A stretch of 64,000 bases of DNA, from assembly GCA_015680685.1 (NCBI GenBank), contig MNCI01017692.1:309161-373160 (forward strand). Reading direction: 5' to 3'. The position numbers and the translations under genes are program-made. The notes below the pieces were generated by a model. It saw nothing but the letters and a program-made list of their open reading frames with translations. It searched no databases and was not told the DNA's origin. Shown piece after piece: positions 23,111 through 33,481 of the stretch. Within the stretch, counting starts at the first letter, position 1. Each line of letters opens with the position of its first letter. The DNA comes from Gnetum montanum. Taxonomy: Eukaryota > Streptophyta > Gnetopsida > Gnetales > Gnetaceae.

Positions 23111-23289
23111 AGGGGCTTCAAAGTTTTGATTGATACTAAGGTGTCTAAGGAATTAGCTGCTTGTGATTATAAGGGCTTGGTTGGATTGTTGGTTCTAAAG
23201 AAAGGTCTTTTCTTCATGTGGTTATTGGAACCAATAGTAGGTTGAGAGTTAATAGCTCTCATGGTGTTACATTGCTGCGACTAGGTAGG

Positions 23290-25608
23290 GATTTCACCTT
23301 ATATTGCAAGAGTAGGTGGTAGTGGAGCTATTGGTGGAAGAGATGCAGCTGGATGAGAAGGATGATATGCTTGTGGAATATCGCCTCTAGAAGAGGGAGT
23401 CCCATAATACTTGTGAGCTTGGTAGTGAGGTTGAGGAGTGATGTGACCAGTAGAGTCATGTGGGAAGATTGGCTGTTGCATGTAATATCCATATGGGTCA
23501 GGTTTCTAGTAAGGATACTATTGCCTTGGTGGTGGCATTCTCCATGATTGTGGGTGCTGCCACTATTGATATTGCTCAATTGGTTGTGGTGGAGTTCCAC
23601 TGGGATAATATGTTAAGGGTTGATGGAATTGCCTTGGGTTACCTTGAGGATAAGGTAACCTTTGGGGTGTTTTCCTTTTTTTTAATTGTGGGTTGAGTGC
23701 ATACATCCCAGACTCTTGCAAATGTGAGATTATAGGGCAACATCCCTTAGGATGGTCATATTAACATATCTCACATCCACTATCATTATTTGTTTCTAAA
23801 CCCACAACCTCTTCAATGATGGCAACTTTGCCCTTACCCTTGCTATGTGCATGTTCAGCCTTTTTGTTTTTTCTTTTCTCACTACCTTGCTCTCTAGACT
23901 CTTCTACTATTTTAAGAACAGTTTGAAATCTATTGTCTAGGGAATCCCACATTTGGTCTACCTTTGCCAAAAATTTTGATGTCATCTTTTCGATAGAAAT
24001 ATTTTTCCTATTTACCATCTCTTCTAGTGGTGACTCTTCTTCATCCTCAAAAAATTTTACTCCCCTCTTCCGAAGGGAAGGATCTCGGTTATACTCTTCC
24101 ACATTGTCTCTCTTTCGTAGCTCACTTTCTTCCTTAGCAACTTGCTCCAATAGTCTTTGAATTTGATGGGACCTAAGCTCGGATAGTCTTCCTTGGGCAT
24201 AAGTCCCAAGGGTTTTTCTCATTTCATGCCTAAGCCCATCCATGAGATGACGCAGTTGATCCCTTTGCGAATAACCATGGCTAGGACAATGATGTAACAG
24301 TGCATAGTATTGGCCCATGGTAGCATCCAAGGGTTTATGTCCTCCTTGTTTCCAACCTTGGTTTTTCTTTCGCAAGTTAGACATTTAGGAGTACATTTGG
24401 TACTTGTCATTAAATAGTTCTAGCATAGTACTCCACCTATGAATGGATTCCAGTTCTAAAGATCGGTACCAGCTTTCTGCTTCTTTAACTAATGTATGTG
24501 GGAACAACTTAAGTTTTTTCCATTCATTTTCTATGTTCTGTAAGGCACACGCATCATCGAATGCTTGTAAATGATCCTAAGGATCAGCGTTGTATCCTCC
24601 TTCAAATTGTGGGATGTTGTTCATATCTAATCTCTTTATCCTACTATTTTTCTGGTGCCTTGTTGGAATTCTAGCAGTCTTAGTTATGTCTAACATACTT
24701 CGAGTAGTGGGTAGAGGTTCATTGTGATTGTCTCGTCCATGAATTCTATGATGCCTACATTGTTCCCTACTCTCCCTTCTTCTATGTTGTGACTCTCTAG
24801 AGTGCCCTCGTCCCCTTTCATGGCTGTTACGTTTATGAATTCTACTTTTCCTACCTATATCCCCATAGTATTTTTCCTTATGACAGCATTCAGATATTGA
24901 AGGAGAGGATGAAGGAGATGATGAAGGTGAAGAAGAAGAAGAACCGTCATCATGACGGTGTCTGCTACCTTCTCTTTTGCAGTCTTGGCCCCGATCGTGA
25001 TTGTGATTAGAATGTCCACCTTTATCATGAGTTCGTGTCCCTTTTTTGGACCATTTGTGCTCGTGGGTATTAGAACTTGGGTTATCAATAGTGGAATGAA
25101 GGTCCTGATACAAAACCCCTTGGCCAAAGTCAAGGGGAGGAACATCATTGTGTGGGCAACTACCTAAGGTAGGTTCATCACCCTCATTTTTGCTTAAGAC
25201 ATGTGGGACATCTTGGGACCACTTACCCTTCAAAGACTTATGATGTCTCTCTTATTGCAAGTCTCTTTGATGTTGTGCTTCTATGGGACAATATTCTCTT
25301 GAGTCATGATCTTGCACAATGTGTTTTGCATGTAAGTGTGGCATGCTAATTCGTGTGAGAGCACGAAGAAGCATGCTTGGGACTGAACAATCGGAAGGTA
25401 ACACTATGTTACCTTCTAAGTCTTGCCAACACAATTGTTCATCTTGATGGAGGATAAAGGTAAAGTCTGGTATATACTCATCGGGATGAATATATACCAC
25501 TCAAAATTGTTGAGGAACTGGCAGATCAACATCATGTGTATTACGCCGTCGATTGTTTCCTGTTTCAGACCTAGGTGGTGAGGTGCTTTTATATGAAGAA
25601 GGAGACAT
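23290..25608 (-). pseudogene. Element B gag
   Basis: Starts MSPSSYKSTSPP at 25608, the first ATG after the leader. The N-terminal third contains VVYIHPDEYIPDFTFILHQ and an R/H/S-rich region. The gag core follows at about 24710-24000: LDMNNIPQFEGGYNADP, then WKKLKLFPHTLV, then WYRSLE. A coiled-coil-like K/E-rich linker comes next, then a zinc-knuckle variant (CEIC, one stop, YDHPKGCC) at about 23770-23730. The spacing is CX2CX3HX4C, one residue shorter than the canonical CX2CX4HX4C. A P/Q/Y/H-rich tail leads into protease without a frame change. It has about eight in-frame stops. Confidence 0.85.
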
Positions 25609-25724
25609 ATTTGTCTGTTCAGTGTGCAATGTATTCTTGTTTATTATTTTCTCAATCACCCCTAAGGGTTCGTTCCAACGATGTGAATGATATCCTAAGT
25701 TCTAATTGGCACACAAACAACTAA

Positions 25725-25743
25725 GTCCTCGGCAACGGTGCCA
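25725..25743 (-). other. Element B primer binding site (tRNA-Asp type)
   Basis: On the - strand TGGCACCGTTGCCGAGGAC follows the 5' LTR after two bases. It is the least mutated copy of this site among A, B, C and F. Confidence 0.88.
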
Positions 25744-25744
25744 A

Positions 25745-26642
25745 TGATGAGCAGTGAGGTACCCCTATGCTCAACCATATGAATACAAGAATTTCACACA
25801 TGATCTGATCAAATTCCAAGTACTAAGTGCCTATGTGCCTTTGTGGAACAAGAGTGGATTGGTTGATCGTTGTCTTCCCAAACTTACTTGTATGTCACAA
25901 TTGTATGATTAAGTAAGCTTGAGGCATATGATTTTTATATCTTTTATGTTTTTATGTCATGTGCTAACAAGGGAGAAGAGAGATAACTAAGTGACTAATT
26001 TAACTTAACTACTCATTAATTAAGTTCTAACTAATCCTAACACCAGCATCCATTTCCACTTGTCGTACATATCTTGAACTAATGCAAAATTGCTAGGATT
26101 ACCAAATGCTAATTGTTACTGGGTTACCAAGCATTACACGCATGCTCGAAGTGGTTGTGCTTGTATAATTTAACAATTTGCTTAATTGATCAAAATGAAT
26201 TGTTGTGCTAATAACAGAAATGTAAAGTGCATAAAATAAAATAAATGCATAAGAAAAGAAAATAAAAGAAATGCGCAAGAAAACAAATCTCAAGTGCTGC
26301 AAGGATGAATCGAAGAGCTCATATTTATTGTTGTACACAAGGTGTGCTCAAGTACACAATGCTCGAATAAAGATTTGCCCACACTTAGACCTCCTACTGT
26401 GGGCACTTAGAAAATACTCTAACTTCCAAACAGACTACAAAAGTTTCGCTACTTGACTACTAAAAGACTTATTTTAATTGTGCGCCTGGGCACTATATTT
26501 ATAGGCTTGGGAGTAACTACTCTAATAATTAGAGTAAATCACTAGAGTAATTTCTCTAATAATTAGAATAAATTTCTAGAGTAACTGCTCTAATAATTAG
26601 AATAACTACTAGAGTAATCGCTAGAGTAACCTGCTCTCATCA
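25745..26642 (-). repeat. Element B 5' LTR (898 bp)
   Basis: TGATGA/TCATCA ends on the - strand. It is followed at 26643 by the right TSD copy CTGAT. TATAAATATA near 26500 is a plausible promoter. Confidence 0.92.
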
Positions 26643-26647
26643 CTGAT

Positions 26648-26766
26648 GAATGCTGAATGAGTGTGCTTCCTACTCTGCATGTTCTACGTGAGGTTCCTAG
26701 CCTCTGCCTCCCCTCAAGTGTTTAGCTACTCTTTGGGAAGGTCCTACTCTCCTCTTTTGGGACCAT
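26648..26766 (-). pseudogene. Element A ORF3, N-terminal end
   Basis: The ATG at 26766 (MVPK) follows directly on a 3' splice-site-like sequence. A one-base shift occurs within the first codons. The later reading HVEHAE, a stop, EAHSFSIHQ matches C (HVEHAEQK) and E (QSFSIH). B interrupts it after FSIHQ; the rest is at 10182-7532. Confidence 0.75.
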
Positions 26767-28490
26767 CTGTAATCACACAAAGATCAACTGTTACTAAGGT
26801 TGTGTAGAGAAATTTTTATCAACTCATACCTTACTCCTTACCTTAATTAACAGTCCATAATTATGAGTGTGATTTTAGAGTTAAGNNNNNNNNNNNNNNN
26901 NNNNNNNNNNNNNCCCCCCCCCCCCCTCCCTCCCATGACTAAGTGGAACACTCTGGGTTCAACTAGGATTAGATAGAATTGAAATTGAAATGTTAGGGAG
27001 CAAGATATTGCACTTGGAAGATGGAGAGGTAAAGCTCTAAGTCACAAAGGAAAATTTCAACAACTTCCATAGTGTCAAATAAAAGAAATGAACGTGAAGT
27101 AGGCTGGGTTATTAGTATATATAGGTAGGTGAGACCCGATATGGCGTATGCGATATTACATCCCCACCAACATGCATAAAATGTAGGGACTGAGTGGAAA
27201 TAATGAATTTTTGATACTTAATGAAGGATTTGAGATTAAATTGGAAGGTTTGGCGTGTTTGGAAAATTAATTTTGAGGCACAAGAAGTATCGTGGTGGAG
27301 TCATATATTAAAATGTGTGAAAAGGGTCTAGGACAAAGGGTGTATAGTACTTGTCGAGGAATGATTAATTAAAATGATAAGGGAAAGGATAGTTCACTTA
27401 GGTGAGTAGTCAAAAGGTGTGAAATAATGCGGTTGTGTGCAACAGGGATGAGTTACAAAAGTTACACAAGTGGATCCTCCCCAAAGCAAGCTCTAGCCTA
27501 TGATGCCCTTGTGGAACCACACCTCTAATGTCCATGGGCATTAGAGAAGTTTAATGCAATAGATACCTATGAACAAAACACACACGTGAGAACCATCAAG
27601 TTGAGATAATAACTCTACATTACACCAATCGCAAGTTATGAACATTTGGAAAACAAGATGACATGGGTTGCAGAAGGGATCACAAAAATTAGGGCACAAG
27701 GTTTCTAATGATTGTCACAATGGAATCTTGTGTGTAATTAGTGGTTAAATAGCCATGTTTTTGGCTTTCCAAGTTTCAGACCAAGTCCATACCACATTGT
27801 AGTAACACCACATTGCTTCATCCCATCGACAAACAACCATAAGCCTACCAGAGTTGCAAGGAGTAACATCACTTGGAATTTTGTTCAAGGAAGGAGCAAG
27901 AGAGGAGTGTCATGGTGGCTCACTCTCTTCTTTTTTTTCTCTTTTTTTTTGGCTCTATGAAGTCGTCCACCTTCAAGCAGGGGTACATGTCTTTCCAATG
28001 GAACCCACATAAGCTTATTTAATGCCATTTTGTGTTGCTCTACTTCTATTTTTCATTAGATCTACAAGGATATAGTTACAACCTTGGCAACATGATAGAA
28101 CATATGGAAGTAGCCAAAGAGAATCTACGAATCCCCTTGATGTCATACTCTTATCATTCCACCTTGGTCCTTCAGTCGTCTCTCCAGACATAATGATTAT
28201 CAAATTATTTATAGTTGGATGATGAAAAAGACTACCATTGTGACCAGAGCATGAACCTCTTATTAACGAATAGGTGGATGGATGTTGTGTCTCAATGTTT
28301 GAATAATCAGTCCCTTATGACTAGGCAACATAGAGAAAAACCTCACCTTAATGGGCAACATGATCAACTTATTCATGGTCGTGATTACAAAGGAAAATTG
28401 AAAACAAAAATTAGAAAAAGTAAAAGAAATAGAGAAATGACAAGAACTTGTAAAACAAAAAGACAAAATAACACCTAAAAATCTTGGAAA
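26767..28490 (-). other. Element A non-coding stretch between gag and ORF3, with predicted 3' splice site
   Basis: No coding frame is supported. At 26790-26799 the - strand reads CCTTAGTAAC (branch-point-like, one change from C and E), and TGTGATTACAG ends at 26767, directly before the ATG. Shared blocks lie at 28133-28148 (complement of GTATGACATCAAGGGG) and about 27461-27538 (containing GCTTGCTTTGGGGAGGATCC). At 27110-27165 a TATATATAGG plus CGATATGGCGTATGCGATAT resembles an LTR promoter of this group and may be a remnant. Confidence 0.6.
26886..26913. other. Gap of 28 unknown bases, followed by a poly-C tract
   Basis: The gap borders CCCCCCCCCCCCC TCCCTCCC at 26914-26935. The homopolymer next to a gap is probably a sequencing problem at a natural G-rich tract. 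Confidence 0.9.
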
Positions 28491-30977
28491 TTAGAATGGG
28501 GGATGACCCCCACGACTAAACATTTGGTCGTGGCTAGGATTAATAAGTGGATGAATAGGATCCATGCATGTATGAAACGTTAGGAATCCTTCATGCTTTA
28601 GCCACTAGGTGTGTATTGGTGGTATGGTGGCTGGGTAGAGAAATTGTTGGTCACACACCTAATTATAGAAAGCATAGTAGGACAGGTTAGAGGGTGTGTG
28701 TACATTAGGAGGGAAATTTGGTCCATTATGGCACCCTTGACTATATGGTAGTATGCATGGATTTTTATGTCCATTCACATTGGTGAATTCACTGGATCAT
28801 GTGGATGTTGGAGTGTGGTGTGGAGGCATAGGTATAGTGACAGGGGTTGTTGATGGAGCTAAGGAAGGTGTGTCACTAGGTTGACCTTGGGTTGGTTTAG
28901 AGTGTGGAGTAGGTTCAGAAGCATGATTCTTCTTCTTATGGCCATGCCTAAAGAAGGGATGCTTCCAATGTTGCATAGGGAACCTAGTTTCATTAATAGC
29001 AGTAGCACACGTTACATCTATTGGTTGGCACAGTGGTGAGGAATTGTCTGATACATCTGATGGTGGTGTAGAAGGAGGTGAAGGATGAAAATACTGAGGG
29101 TAAGAAGTATGAGGTGGTGATCCCTTAGGAGAAGACATGGGTTGATGCTACTCGGGAGAGTGATAACGGTGATTAGAGGTAGAGGATTCAGAACTAGTTG
29201 GAGAAACAAGATGTTGAACATAGTAGGCATTTGGTTTTAGCAGACAGGGAGGATGTGGCTAGCTAGGTGGTGGCCTTTCCCATGCCTATGAGTTTTGCCA
29301 CTATGGTGGAGTAAAGTGTTGAGGTTGGTAATGGCTCCCCTTAAGATAATACACTCGGGTGATGTGGTTATCCATAATTACCTTGTGGAATAGGGATGCA
29401 CTTAAATTGATACCTTTGTATGAATTTTGGGTGTAGCTTTCCTGCCCAATGCTCATATAGATGTGACAAGACTAGGCAATGGCCCTTTGGATGGTAATAT
29501 AAACAAGCATCACATGCATTCTCATTATCTGTAGTTGAGCCTTTGGCCTTGTTACCCTTAGCCATTCTTCTCAGTTGCTGAACAATGTTCTTAACTATTT
29601 CTGATTTCTATGCCTTTTGCTTATTTTGATCACTAGGTTTATTTTGGATTACCCTCTCCCTGATAGTGTCTTCTAAGTTCATCCTTTGTTCGTTTGTCCA
29701 TATGGTTATCTTGTTATGCTTTGCTCCAATTTCATCTATCGATTTCTGTATTGGCAAAGGTTGGGACTATATCACCCTTTCAGAATTGGTTGCTTCCTCT
29801 TCATCATAGTTCCAGACCCTAGTTGTTTCTAGAGTTGGATCCCATTTAAATGCTTTGGAATTCTCCCATTTATATAATTCTGTCTCTTCTTTCACTAGAT
29901 GCTCTATTAGTTCTTTGACCTAGTGGGCTTGGAGCTTATATAGTTGTCCTCAAGCATACTTTCCAAGGTTCATCCTTCTTGCATTGCTAAGTCCATCTAT
30001 AATGTCGAGCATTTGCTCTTTCATGGAGAACCTATGACCTAGACATTTATTTATTAAGGAATAGTATCTATCTAAGGCCATGTCCAAGGGTTCCTATTGT
30101 TCTTGTTTCCATCTTTGGATTTGTCTGCTTAAGGTAGAGACTTGCGCATAGGTCTAGTATCTTTTAGTGAAAATTTTTAACATGGTTGACCATTATCTAA
30201 TTGAATTTGATTCCAATGATCTATACCACACTTTGGCTTTATTGATTAGTGTCATAGGAAAGAGCTTAAGCTTTTGCCATTTACTGTCGACATTGTTGAG
30301 CACACAAGCATCATGGAAGGCTTGTAAATGATGTTGTAGATCTGAATCATAGACTCTTGCAAATTTTGGAATATTATTCATGTCAAGCTTAGGTAGATGA
30401 CTCTTCTTGTGATGCTTGTGAGATATCTTAACAACCTCTGTGATGTGCATTAGGCTTTTGGGGACTAACAAGGGTTTATCATTGTCAAATAAGTTGTGAT
30501 TAAAATCTCTATTTGATCGATGGTGATGATGGGGCTTGTGTTCATGGTGATGACCTTGAGTGTGTTTGTGGGTTTGATTTTTGCTTTTATTTTGACCTTT
30601 TTTGGAGCTCTATCTCTATACCTATATTCATCTTTGTTAGAACTAGATGTTAAAGTTGAGGAAAAAGATGGAAAGGAGGAACTAGTAAGATAGCCATGGC
30701 TTCTATAATGTTCCTCAAGGTCCCTTAGTTTATCATTTCTAGGTACCAAGGAGGTCTTAGGCCTTGAGGCCTCCTCTAGTTTAGGACTGATTTCATCTTC
30801 TTCAACATTGTCTGCCTTAGGTGAATGTAGTCTTCGAGTGTCATTAGGATGGCCATGGTCATGAAAAACCCCTTCATAAGGTGGATCACTTCAATCTTCT
30901 TCATTGTATATTTCATTAGTTCTCCAATGAATAGGTGCACTATATGATTCATAATCATTTCCACATGAGTGAGTCAT
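28491..30977 (-). pseudogene. Element A gag
   Basis: Starts MTHSCGNDYESYSAP at 30977, whose next codons (IHWRTNE) match gag of C. Gag core at about 30400-29900: LDMNNIPKFARVYDSDLQHH, then WQKLKLFPMTLI, then VWYRSLE. The zinc-knuckle variant is intact here: CDACLYYHPKGHC (CX2CX3HX4C) at about 29510-29470. The P/S/H-rich tail ends GGHPPF and a stop at 28491, the same tail as in C. There are stops and at least two frameshifts. The length matches C, and again no protease or later pol domain follows. Confidence 0.8.
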
Positions 30978-31082
30978 TGTTGTTGATTTGTGTGTGTGTT
31001 TGAATACTTCTCAAAAGATATATCATTAATACCCCTTTACAGCAATCTTGTGCAATATAACTAATCTAGATAACTAGCACCA

Positions 31083-31100
31083 TCCCTAGCAATGGTGCTA
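31083..31100 (-). other. Element A primer binding site (tRNA-Asp type, decayed)
   Basis: TAGCACCATTGCTAGGGA on the - strand. The following leader (GATGGTGCTAGTTATCTAG) is the same as in C, which ties A and C to one family. Confidence 0.8.
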
Positions 31101-31101
31101 A

Positions 31102-31898
31102 TGATGAGTAGCAAGGTACCCCTACACTCAACTATACGAATATGAGTGTGTACGCATGATCCAATAGAACTTCGCGAATGGACTAGTTGTGGCACCTAGA
31201 TAGTTATACATTGATCGCAGTTCACTGTCTTCCCACCTAGACTAGTGGTAGCTTTGTCACATATGGTTTAGTCTAGAGTGATACATATGATGTTTTCCTA
31301 ATTCTACACTACTTCTGATAATAGAAAAGATAAATTGAATAAACTAATAATGGAAGCAAAACCTAAATTAGCCTATGATGATGGTATTCGTCCTTAATCA
31401 TCTGTACACATCTTGGACTTCATAGGATTACTACTGGGCATGCCAAGTATTTGCACTTAAACCCTCATGATTAAGGTGTACACATTCCATTTAATGATAG
31501 GAAAAGTAAAGAATAATAAATTGAATTGTTAATTACAAAAGGCATTAAATAATTAAAACAAAAAAATTAATCTAAGTGAATGCTACAATGATGAAAGTAA
31601 TCTTGATCTTTATTGTTGGTCATGCATGTGTCCAAGTACATCACACTCGAACAAAGGTGTTGTACAATTACAAACATCACATTGCAGACATGCACTAAGA
31701 ATAACTAGCTTGGAAGAAAGAAAGGGAAAAGTAAACTGCCAAAAGAAAAGAACTTCTAACTTCCCTCCTTCTCAATTGTGTGCCTAAGTGCTATATTTAT
31801 AGGCTAACACAGGAATCATGATATTGCGTATACGATATTGTATCCAGGTCATGATATCACATACTTGATATTGGGGCCTGGAAAATTATGATTCATCA
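31102..31898 (-). repeat. Element A 5' LTR (797 bp)
   Basis: Pairs with 6569-7363 throughout, with scattered substitutions that are largely of the C-to-T kind. U3 palindromes near 31815-31875 are partly destroyed compared with the other copy. Confidence 0.88.
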
Positions 31899-32322
31899 AT
31901 ATATAAGTCACCATGAAATTATCCATGAGGAAGATTATTAAGAGGAGGGAAGAGGGAGGGGGAATGTAACACCTCAGTTCTAGGAACCCCTTTTCTTGGT
32001 TGATATGTCTTGTCACTTGAATCTTTGATGTCTTCTGTCGAACCTATGGTTGTATTTAATACCTTAGCTTTGTTTTATATCTTCCTTACACCTATGCTTT
32101 TATACTATTTTGTTTAATTGTAATACATTCCTTATTACTATCATTGCCTTCCTTTGTTGAATTATGTTATATTTTATTTATAAAGCATATATGCACTAAC
32201 CTTGTGTGGGGTCTTGAAAGTATTGGATGGGTCATTGTTACATGAGGTTCTACATCATGCTTGTGGTATGTTATGATTATTTGCTTAGTTAATTTATATT
32301 TTACTTTTTTCTTTAGAGTAGT
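31899..32322 (+). mobile_element. Element H 3' end: polypurine tract and start of its LTR
   Basis: AAGAGGAGGGAAGAGGGAGG (31939-31958) and the following G run form a strong polypurine tract. Directly after it, TGTAACACC at 31965 is the usual start of Tekay/Del-type LTRs. The LTR sequence is followed to 32322, where D begins. Confidence 0.7.
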
Positions 32323-33232
32323 TGATGACCAGCAAGCAAACCCTATGCCCAACCATATGAATAACTAAGAATTCACACATGATTTGGTCAAATTCTATGG
32401 ACTTATAGCCTTCTAAGTACACTAGTCTCTAGGAAGTGAAACGAACCATTGTAATCATTGTATTCCCAACTACACATGTGAAACATAAAAGTATGGTTAA
32501 GTGCAACTAAGGCATATGATTTTTGTCATTTTTATGTTTTATGTTCTAAGTTTCCTAAGAATAAAGAATAGAGAATTAAAGATAATTGATTGCTAATTTA
32601 ATCTAACTAGCTATATTTAACTAATCCTAGCATAAGCATTCATTCCCACTTGTTGTACACATCTTGAACATGATTAATGTTATTGCGTTACCAAATGTTA
32701 AGCATTATTAGGATTACCAAGTGCCAAGCATATGCTTGAAGTGGTTGTACCTATGTGCTTAATTTATCACTATTTAATCTATCTTAATTTATTTCATAAT
32801 TAATTATTTAATTACTTAAAGCATTAAAGGAAATTTCATAAAATACTAAATGCATAAAGGAAATAATTAATCTATTTCAAAGTGATGCAAGGTTTATTAG
32901 AAAGCTTGTCTTTATTGCCACACACATTGTTGTGCTGAGGTGCAACAATGCTCAAATAAAGATTCATACACTCTTTAACTCCTACTGTGAGAACTTAGAA
33001 AAAATATTCTAACTTTCAAGCAAGAAAACTACAAGAGATCTACTATAGCTGTGACAAAAGATGTCATAAATATGGTGGGTGAGCGTGTATTTATAGGTGA
33101 AAATAGGCACTGCATTGATGAGGTCATGTCAATGCATCAAATCAAATTTTGACGTGGCCAAGTAAACAAGGTTGCATTAATGGGACCACGTCAATGAGGC
33201 CTTATTGACGTAACCCATGGCATGACTCATCA
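32323..33232 (-). repeat. Element D 3' LTR (910 bp)
   Basis: TGATGA/TCATCA ends on the - strand. U3 (33100-33225) has ACGT-core motifs GACGTGGCC, CCACGTCA and TGACGTAAC. CATACCCCCACGATTG after 33232 is the complement of the polypurine tract. Confidence 0.85.
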
Positions 33233-33481
33233 TACCCCCACGATTGAATGAAAACTCATCCTCAAGTAAACAAAAGAAGGAACAATTTTCTCAAAAAATT
33301 TTGGAAAGGTATAGGGTTGTTGACTAACTACTGACATACATAAACACAAACAAACACTAAGTGCCTAAGTGTATGGATTTACAATCATTAGAAAATTTTG
33401 GTGTTCAAGACAACAAAATTAAGCATTGGGATAAAAGTGACAAACACAATTCCTCTTTTGACATGAAGACAATGAAGAAGG

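Larger units (their letters stand above)
10183..26642 (-). mobile_element. Element B: Athila-like gag-pol retrotransposon, inserted in ORF3 of A
   Basis: Its LTRs start TGATGA and end TCATCA. The 5' LTR is 25745-26642. The 3' LTR is split by element C into 10183-10295 and 16728-17589. The TSD is CTGAT. The primer site fits tRNA-Asp, and one long gag-pol frame runs 25608-19363. The reverse transcriptase has the FMDx-F-TYG context of Athila-type enzymes. A 1.8-kb non-coding stretch lies between pol and the 3' LTR, with no ORF3. Stops in gag-pol, a mutated RT catalytic pair (FMDN) and a mutated first integrase Asp make it inactive. Confidence 0.92.
6569..31898 (-). mobile_element. Element A: pol-less Athila-like LTR retrotransposon, interrupted by B
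   Basis: Both LTRs (797 and 795 bp) start TGATGA and end TCATCA, read on the - strand. The flanking bases ATACA (6564-6568) and ATATA (31899-31903) fit a 5-bp TSD with one mutation. Without insertion B (and C inside it) the element is about 8.9 kb. In order on the - strand it holds: 5' LTR, tRNA-Asp-type primer site, gag (30977-28491), a non-coding stretch (28490-26767), ORF3 (26766-26648 then 10182-7532), a G-rich tract and the 3' LTR. I find no protease, reverse transcriptase, RNase H or integrase, so it would need enzymes from a relative such as D. All its frames are broken. Confidence 0.85.

Noticed and set aside
26914-26935. Poly-C/T tract as a possible second polypurine tract
   Set aside because: It borders an assembly gap and is mostly a homopolymer, so it cannot be trusted.
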